From the NCBI GenBank assembly GCA_007280825.1, contig QYQI01000053.1, positions 1 through 10,247 of the forward strand: a DNA stretch of 10,247 nucleotides. Direction: 5' to 3'. The stretch is from Ignavibacteriales bacterium. Its GTDB lineage: Bacteria > Bacteroidota > Ignavibacteria > Ignavibacteriales > Melioribacteraceae. Below, piece after piece: positions 5,634 through 10,247 of this stretch (positions are counted from its first letter, which is position 1; each line of letters starts with the position of its first letter). The notes below the pieces were generated by a model. The model saw only the letters and a program-made list of their open reading frames with translations, was not told the origin of the DNA and did not search any database. The position numbers and the translations under genes were made by a program.

Positions 5634-6581
5634 TCAATCTTTTATAATTCTTGTCCCGCAATTTTCTTTTCCAATTTCACTTTCAGAAGTTATGATTGCT
5701 TCATTTCCTGTCTCTTCTACAAATTCTATCGCAGCAAGAATTTTTGGTCCCATACTTCCGGCTGGAAATTCACCAGCATCGTAGTACCTTCTAGCTTCAG
5801 ACACATTGAGTTTATTAAGTTCTCTCTGATTTGGTTTGTTGAAGTTGATGCAAACCTTAGAAACATCTGTGATAATATAAAATCTGTCTGCTTTAATATT
5901 TCTTGCCAATACAGATGAAGCCAAATCTTTATCAACAACAGCTTCTATGGCTTCAAGATATTTTGTATCAGCATGCAAATAAACCGGGATTCCGCCGCCG
6001 CCAACTGCAATTACGATATGACCATGATTTACTAAATCCTTAATAACTTTTTTATTCATGATATCAATCGGTTTTGGTGAAGCGACAACTTTTCTCCAAC
6101 CTCGCTTGCGAGCATCTTCCTTAAAAACCCAATTATTTGCTTTAGCTAAAAGTTCAGCTTCTTCTTTTAAATAATATGGACCAATTGGTTTAGTCGGATT
6201 TTCAAATGCCGGATCATTGATATCAACAAGAGTTTCGGTAATAACTGCAACAACATTTCTGCGCAGATTTGTTTTACTAATTGCATTACGCATTTGCCTT
6301 TCAATCATATAACCGATCCCGCCTTGAGAATCGGCTACACAAATATCTAACGGCATCTTTGGAATTTTGTATTGCGAATATCCTGCTTCGTTTCTAAGAA
6401 GAATATTTCCTACTTGCGGACCATTACCATGTGTAATAATTATATTGTAACCATTTCTGAGTAAACCAATTAATTTCTCACAAGTATCGAGTGTGTTCTT
6501 CTCTTGCTGTTCAATGGTTCCAATTTCATTTGCGCGTAAGAGTGCGTTGCCGCCAAATGCAACAACCGCAATCTTTTTCAT
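5634..6581 (-). CDS. arcC: Carbamate kinase
   Basis: Carbamate kinase interconverts carbamoyl phosphate plus ADP with carbamate (ammonia plus CO2) plus ATP in the cytosol. In fermenting bacteria it is the ATP-yielding step of arginine or purine-derived carbamoyl phosphate breakdown; in some hyperthermophilic archaea it supplies carbamoyl phosphate instead. The 315-residue protein belongs to the amino acid kinase fold: phosphate-binding GGNA (10-13), HGNGPQVG (51-58), substrate-binding loop around ADSQGGIGY (83-91), VGGGGIPV (193-200), VDKDLAS (216-222), and EFPAGSMGPK (271-280). The length matches the family's usual 310-315 residues and nothing is missing. Its ATG overlaps the stop of the upstream GTPase gene as ATGA, a sign of translational coupling, and AAAGG lies 6 nt before the ATG. 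Ornithine carbamoyltransferase, which shares the substrate, follows after 23 nt. Confidence 0.96.
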   Translation of the reverse strand: MKKIAVVAFGGNALLRANEIGTIEQQEKNTLDTCEKLIGLLRNGYNIIITHGNGPQVGNILLRNEAGYSQYKIPKMPLDICVADSQGGIGYMIERQMRNAISKTNLRRNVVAVITETLVDINDPAFENPTKPIGPYYLKEEAELLAKANNWVFKEDARKRGWRKVVASPKPIDIMNKKVIKDLVNHGHIVIAVGGGGIPVYLHADTKYLEAIEAVVDKDLASSVLARNIKADRFYIITDVSKVCINFNKPNQRELNKLNVSEARRYYDAGEFPAGSMGPKILAAIEFVEETGNEAIITSESEIGKENCGTRIIKD

Positions 6582-7897
6582 ATGAGACCTTTTGATTTAA
6601 GAACGGACTCGCATGTATTCACGCCGATTTCCTGTAACTCATACATTACTCTTGTTGACGGTTTATTGATCTTTAAAATTCTGCCGAGATCAATCGGTGT
6701 TCCGATTACAACTGAATCACAATCTGTTTTATTAATTGTTTCTTCAAGATCTTTTATTTGATCATCACCATAACCCATAGCCGGTAGAAGTACACCAATG
6801 TTTGGATATTTTTTAAATGTATCTGTAATTGAATTGACAGTGTATGGTCTTGGATCAACAATTTCTTTTGCACCAAGTTTTCTTGCAATCACAGTTCCTG
6901 CACCGTATTTCATTTCACCGTGTGTAAGAGTTGGACCGTCTTCAACAACGAGCACACGTTTATCAGTAATTAGTTCAGGTTTATCTACTGTTATTGGAGA
7001 AGCTGCTTCTATAACAATAGCTTTTGGATTTACCGCATGGATATTATTTCTAACAGTTACAATACCATCTTCATCAGCAGAATCAATTTTATTAATTATT
7101 ACAGCATCTGCCATTCGTAAAGAAGTGTTACCAGGATAGTAACGCATTTCGTGACCCGGTCTGTGCGGATCCACAACAGTAAAAGTTAAATCTGCCTTGT
7201 AGAATGACATATCGTTATTTCCGCCATCCCATAAAATAATATCTGCTTCTTTTTCAGCTTCTCTAAGAATTGCTTCATAATCAACTCCTGCATAAATAAC
7301 TCCGCCTCGGGCAATATGCGGTTCATATTCTTCTATTTCTTCTATTGTGCATTCATGTTTTTTAAGGTCTTCTATAGTTGCGAATCGTTGAACTGCTTGT
7401 TTAACCAAATTACCATAAGGCATTGGATGGCGTATTGCAACTACTTTCTTACCTGCTTTTTGTAAAAGTGAAACGATTCTTCTGGAAGTTTGTGATTTAC
7501 CACAGCCGGTTCTAACAGCTAAAACTGAGACTACGGGTTTGGTACTTTTGATCATTGTCTCTTCAGAACCCATTAATCTAAATGATGCACCAGCTGCGTT
7601 TACTATAGATGCCTTAGTCATTACATATTCATAAGTTACATCTGAGTAAGAGAATATTACTTCATTAACTTTCAGATTCTTGATTAACTGTACAAGTTCT
7701 GATTCTTCGTAAATCTTAATACCATTAGGATAAAGTTTTCCTGCTAATTCGTTAGGATAAACTCTACCATCGATGTTTGGTATTTGAGCGGCAGTAAAAG
7801 CAACAACATTGTAATTCTCGTTATCTCGGAAAAATACATTGAAGTTATGGAAATCTCGTCCTGCAGCACCCATAATAAGGACGTTTGTTCTTGACAT
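6578..7897 (-). CDS. COG2403-type P-loop GTPase, cyclic 2,3-diphosphoglycerate synthetase homologue
   Basis: This 439-residue cytosolic protein resembles the family whose characterised member is the cyclic 2,3-diphosphoglycerate synthetase (CpgS) of methanogens, which uses ATP to close 2,3-bisphosphoglycerate into a cyclic anhydride. Bacterial members are usually annotated only as GTPases. What I see: an N-terminal Rossmann-like part opening VLIMGAAGRDFHNFN (6-20); a Walker A RTGCGKSQ (129-136) with K134 and S135; a Walker B-like strand ILWDGGNND (221-229) with D224; a G4-type NKID motif (269-272) that favours guanine nucleotides; VVEDGPTLTHGEMKYGAG (317-334); and a C-terminal alpha/beta part with LLPAMGYGD (370-378). 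GAGG lies just before the ATG. It sits 18 nt after glmS and overlaps carbamate kinase by 4 nt. The function in this organism is unknown: the neighbours suggest carbamoyl phosphate or related acyl-phosphate chemistry, while the homologue suggests phosphoglycerate chemistry. Confidence 0.8.
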   Translation of the reverse strand: MSRTNVLIMGAAGRDFHNFNVFFRDNENYNVVAFTAAQIPNIDGRVYPNELAGKLYPNGIKIYEESELVQLIKNLKVNEVIFSYSDVTYEYVMTKASIVNAAGASFRLMGSEETMIKSTKPVVSVLAVRTGCGKSQTSRRIVSLLQKAGKKVVAIRHPMPYGNLVKQAVQRFATIEDLKKHECTIEEIEEYEPHIARGGVIYAGVDYEAILREAEKEADIILWDGGNNDMSFYKADLTFTVVDPHRPGHEMRYYPGNTSLRMADAVIINKIDSADEDGIVTVRNNIHAVNPKAIVIEAASPITVDKPELITDKRVLVVEDGPTLTHGEMKYGAGTVIARKLGAKEIVDPRPYTVNSITDTFKKYPNIGVLLPAMGYGDDQIKDLEETINKTDCDSVVIGTPIDLGRILKINKPSTRVMYELQEIGVNTCESVLKSKGLI

Positions 7898-7915
7898 TTT
7901 TTACCTCATTTATTT

Positions 7916-9748
7916 TTATTCAACAGTTACGCTCTTTGCTAAATTACGCGGCTGATCAACGTTCAATCCTTTCATAACTGCAATATGATAAGCCAATAAC
8001 TGTAATGGAACAACAGTAAGTATTGGGGTTAACATGTTATGTGTCTTAGGAACTTTAATAACATGATCCACCATAGTTTCAATTTGATCATCACCTTCAT
8101 TAACAATAGCAAGTATTCTCCCCTTTCTTGCTCTTACTTCTTGAATATTACTAATCACTTTATCATAAACAGAATCTTTTGTAGCAATGAATACAACAGG
8201 CATGTTATCATCTATTAAAGCAATTGGGCCGTGTTTCATTTCTGCAGCAGGATAACCTTCCGCATGTATATATGATATTTCTTTTAGTTTCAAAGCTCCT
8301 TCCAACGCAACCGGAAAATTATAGCCTCGTCCTAAATACAAGAAATTTTTTGAATTAACATACTTTTCAGCAATACTTTTTATGTAATCATTTTGTTTTA
8401 AAATTGAATCAACTTTTTCTGTTAATTTTTTCATGTGCTTAATAATATCTTGTCCTTCAGGAAGACTCAAATTTCTTTTTCTTGCTAACAAGAGAGTAAT
8501 TAACGCTAGAACAACTATTTGTGAAGTGAAAGCTTTTGTTGAAGCTACACCGATTTCTGGTCCGGCATGAATATAAACACCCGCATCACTTTCGCGTGCA
8601 ATTGTACTTCCTACAACGTTACAAATACCGATGCACAATGCACCCTTTTTCTTTGCTTCTTTCATTGCAGCTAATGTATCAGCAGTTTCACCGCTTTGAG
8701 AAATAAAAATTACTGTATCATCTTTATCAATTATCGGATTTCTATAACGCATCTCAGATGCATATTCAACCTCTACTGCTTTACCTGCAAACTGCTCAAT
8801 CATATATTCACCTACTAAAGCAGCATGCCAAGATGTCCCGCAAGCAGCAAGGATAATCCTTCTTGAATTAATTATTCTTTCTTCAAATCCTTGTAAACCA
8901 CCTAGTTTAGGAACTCCTTCATCATAAACTAATCTGCCTCTCATAGAATTGTAGATTGATTCCGGCTGATCCATAATTTCTTTAAGCATGTAATGAGCGA
9001 ATCCGCCTTTACTTAATTCATCAATCTTCATATCAACTTGATGAATTTCTTTTATAATTGTTTCATCGGCAACGGTCTTGGTTTCGAACTTATCCTTATA
9101 AACTTCAGCTATTTCTCCATCTTCTAAATAAACAACTTTTTTTGTGTGAGCTATTAATGCATTAACATCTGAAGCGACAAAATTTTCATTATCACCAATT
9201 CCTAAAACAAGCGGTGAACCTTTTCGTGCAGCAATAATTTTATCCGGTTCTCCTTTGTAGATTACTGCAATTCCGTAAGTACCTTCAACTTCATTCAAAG
9301 CATATCGTACAGCTTGGAAAAGTGAGTGTTTTAGTTTTAAGTAATGATCTATTAAATGAGCAAGAACTTCTGTATCTGTTTCACTTAGGAATTCATAACC
9401 TTCTTTAAGTAATCCCTTTTTTAGTGATAAATAGTTTTCAATGATTCCGTTGTGAATGAGAAATAAAGTTTTATCTTTATTCAAATGTGGGTGGGCATTA
9501 ACCGTACTTGGTTCTCCGTGTGTAGCCCAGCGCGTGTGTCCGATGCCTAAGTTTGATTCGAGTTTTTCTTTGTAGACAAGTTTTTCTAATTCAGATACTT
9601 TTCCTTTTGTCTTAATAACTTTGCATTCCTTACCATTAATGATTCCTATTCCGGCTGAATCATATCCTCGGTATTCTAATCTTTTAAGTCCTTCGATTAT
9701 AATCGGAACGCAATTTTTATCACCAATATATCCTACAATTCCACACAT
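7916..9748 (-). CDS. glmS: Glutamine--fructose-6-phosphate aminotransferase (isomerizing)
   Basis: GlmS makes glucosamine-6-phosphate from fructose-6-phosphate using the amide nitrogen of glutamine, the first step to UDP-GlcNAc for peptidoglycan and lipopolysaccharide. The 610-residue protein is full length (E. coli 609). The N-terminal class II glutaminase domain begins with nucleophile C2 in CGIVGYIG and includes RWATHG (73-78), HNG (99-101) and D125. Two SIS domains follow, with CGTSWHA (303-309), SQSGET (350-355), STKAFTSQ (403-410), EGALKLKEISYIHAEGYP (483-500) and KHGP (505-508). The C-terminus DQPRNLAKSVTVE carries K605, equivalent to the lysine that forms the Schiff base with the sugar. 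AAGGAG lies 7 nt before the ATG. It is the first gene of the operon leading into the GTPase, carbamate kinase and ornithine carbamoyltransferase. I see no glmS ribozyme core in its leader. Confidence 0.98.
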   Translation of the reverse strand: MCGIVGYIGDKNCVPIIIEGLKRLEYRGYDSAGIGIINGKECKVIKTKGKVSELEKLVYKEKLESNLGIGHTRWATHGEPSTVNAHPHLNKDKTLFLIHNGIIENYLSLKKGLLKEGYEFLSETDTEVLAHLIDHYLKLKHSLFQAVRYALNEVEGTYGIAVIYKGEPDKIIAARKGSPLVLGIGDNENFVASDVNALIAHTKKVVYLEDGEIAEVYKDKFETKTVADETIIKEIHQVDMKIDELSKGGFAHYMLKEIMDQPESIYNSMRGRLVYDEGVPKLGGLQGFEERIINSRRIILAACGTSWHAALVGEYMIEQFAGKAVEVEYASEMRYRNPIIDKDDTVIFISQSGETADTLAAMKEAKKKGALCIGICNVVGSTIARESDAGVYIHAGPEIGVASTKAFTSQIVVLALITLLLARKRNLSLPEGQDIIKHMKKLTEKVDSILKQNDYIKSIAEKYVNSKNFLYLGRGYNFPVALEGALKLKEISYIHAEGYPAAEMKHGPIALIDDNMPVVFIATKDSVYDKVISNIQEVRARKGRILAIVNEGDDQIETMVDHVIKVPKTHNMLTPILTVVPLQLLAYHIAVMKGLNVDQPRNLAKSVTVE

Positions 9749-9984
9749 ATAGTTATCTCCTTATAATTAATACAAATTTCGGTAAGGTACTGGGGACTTT
9801 TAGTGATCTGGACAAGGACGTAAGAAAAGCTCATTTAGCTTTCGAAAAAAAAAATTTTCTAATGAGGTTAGATAATAATTATTCATTCTTTTTTATCTTA
9901 TTAATGAATTTTTGTAGCGTTAATTTGAGAAAAATTAGCAGCATTATCAATACAACTAAATGCGAGTTGCAATTTCTAGCTAAA
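9749..9984. other. Divergent intergenic region: glmS leader on the minus strand, no gene called
   Basis: On the minus strand this region must hold the glmS promoter and leader, but I cannot pick a convincing promoter. Next to the gene there is a pyrimidine-biased leader with three GTCC runs (about 9790-9820), a short hairpin AAAGCT / AGCTTT (9826-9842) and a run of ten A on the plus strand (9845-9854). On the plus strand a frame is open from 9703 to the stop at 10021-10023, with its only useful ATG at 9862, potentially 53 residues. It has no ribosome site or recognisable motif and the tRNA promoter overlaps its end, so I do not call a gene. Confidence 0.4.
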
Positions 9985-10013
9985 TTGTTTGTTAGAACTG
10001 TTAATATTATATT
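9985..10013 (+). promoter_or_regulatory. Promoter of the tandem arginine tRNAs
   Basis: TTGTTT (9985-9990) and TATATT (10008-10013) are separated by exactly 17 nt, a good sigma-70-like pair. The -10 continues as TATATTTG, which also fits the Bacteroidota TAnnTTTG consensus. Transcription would start near 10020, leaving a leader of about 16 nt before tRNA-Arg(ACG). Position and spacing make this the most credible promoter in the window. Confidence 0.55.
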
Positions 10014-10035
10014 TGCAGCGTAAATGAGATTTTAT

Positions 10036-10109
10036 GCACCCGTAGCTTAATTGGATAGAGCACTTGACTACGGATCAAGAGGTTCGGGGTTCGAATCCCT
10101 GCGGGTGTA
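10036..10109 (+). tRNA. tRNA-Arg (anticodon ACG)
   Basis: This is a complete 74-nt cloverleaf: acceptor GCACCCG / CGGGTGT closing with a terminal G-U pair, discriminator A, D-stem GCTT / GAGC with one G-U, anticodon stem CTTGA / TCAAG with loop CTACGGA giving ACG (10070-10072), variable loop AGGTT, and T-arm CGGGG TTCGAAT CCCTG. The 3' CCA is not encoded. The A34 would normally be deaminated to inosine by TadA, allowing CGU, CGC and CGA decoding. It is followed 93 nt later by a second arginine tRNA on the same strand. Confidence 0.97.
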
Positions 10110-10129
10110 CAAAATTAATGATTGATGGA

Positions 10130-10198
10130 AGATGTATGAAGGTCGATTGAAAATTGGTTGTTTTACTTCTTCCATTACCCATCAACCTTTATACATTT
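10130..10198. repeat. Long imperfect inverted repeat between the two arginine tRNAs
   Basis: The 18-nt arm at 10130-10147 pairs with 10181-10198. In RNA form this gives 15 Watson-Crick pairs, two G-U pairs and one C-A mismatch, enclosing 33 nt. A second, partly overlapping stem is possible: ATGGAAGA (10125-10132) with TCTTCCAT (10168-10175), an exact 8-nt match. The structure fills most of the 93-nt spacer. It may be a small mobile palindromic element or a processing hairpin in the tRNA precursor; there is no clear U-tract to make it a terminator. Confidence 0.55.
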
Positions 10199-10202
10199 AT
10201 TT

Positions 10203-10247
10203 GCGCCCGTAGCTCAACTGGATAGAGCATTTGACTTCGGATCAAAG
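10203..10247 (+). tRNA. tRNA-Arg (anticodon TCG), cut by the window end
   Basis: The 5' 45 nt of a tRNA are present: acceptor 5' strand GCGCCCG, D-stem GCTC / GAGC, and anticodon stem TTTGA / TCAAA with loop CTTCGGA, giving UCG, which reads CGA/CGG-type arginine codons. The variable loop, T-arm and acceptor 3' strand lie outside the window. It matches the upstream tRNA-Arg(ACG) at 38 of 45 positions, so the two probably arose by duplication. Confidence 0.93.

Noticed and set aside
5611..5661. Seventeen-residue N-terminal extension of ornithine carbamoyltransferase
   Set aside because: It overlaps the carbamate kinase 3' end, precedes the Shine-Dalgarno site and has no counterpart in the family.
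5726..5938. Minus-strand frame of 70 codons within carbamate kinase
   Set aside because: It is another reading frame of the same strand inside an intact, conserved gene.
6798..7139. Plus-strand frame of 113 codons opposite the GTPase gene
   Set aside because: It is an antisense shadow; the coding strand has clear P-loop and NKID motifs.
9826..9842. Hairpin AAAGCT/AGCTTT as a terminator
   Set aside because: The stem is only 6 bp and AT-rich, and there is no upstream gene on either strand that would need it.
9749..9860. glmS ribozyme in the glmS leader
   Set aside because: I see no conserved core sequence or pseudoknot arrangement, and the ribozyme is typical of Firmicutes rather than this lineage.

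Overview
The window is an AT-rich piece of a bacterial chromosome that looks like a member of the Ignavibacteria/Chlorobi/Bacteroidota group. The main clue is a fragment at 2265-2375 that encodes the tail of a type IX secretion (T9SS) C-terminal sorting domain, a signal confined to that superphylum. Weak Shine-Dalgarno sites and AT-rich intergenic regions fit this placement but do not prove it. Most genes are core metabolism; nothing in the window looks like a phage, IS element, CRISPR array or defence island.

Layout. (1) 1-2067, minus strand: a compact operon read purC -> DUF971 protein -> pgsA -> pgpA (cut by the window edge), with gaps of 2 and 10 nt and one 11-nt overlap. It joins purine synthesis to the two consecutive steps that make phosphatidylglycerol. 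(2) 2068-2589: a 522-nt gene-free stretch holding a possible purC promoter, the T9SS gene remnant on the plus strand, a strong symmetrical terminator, an unexplained 100-nt spacer, and the terminator of tRNA-Phe. (3) 2590-2662: tRNA-Phe(GAA), minus strand, divergent from (4) 2788-4638, an APC-superfamily permease with an extra soluble C-terminal domain. A perfect 17-nt palindrome lies between them. The permease and the next operon converge on a shared hairpin terminator at 4623-4648.

(5) 4678-9748, minus strand: a four-gene operon read glmS -> COG2403-type P-loop GTPase (cyclic 2,3-diphosphoglycerate synthetase homologue) -> carbamate kinase -> ornithine carbamoyltransferase. Intergenic distances are 18 nt, a 4-nt ATGA overlap and 23 nt, so the genes are probably co-transcribed. 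Carbamate kinase and ornithine carbamoyltransferase share carbamoyl phosphate and can run towards citrulline synthesis or towards ATP-yielding citrulline breakdown. The GTPase next to them has no settled bacterial role and is the most interesting item here. GlmS is also a nitrogen-handling enzyme (glutamine amide to glucosamine-6-phosphate), so the operon may couple amide/ammonia use to carbamoyl phosphate metabolism; that is inference.

(6) 9749-10247: an intergenic region with the glmS leader and a good promoter for two tandem plus-strand arginine tRNAs, ACG (complete) and UCG (cut by the window end). The two are close relatives separated by a spacer that can fold into a long imperfect hairpin.
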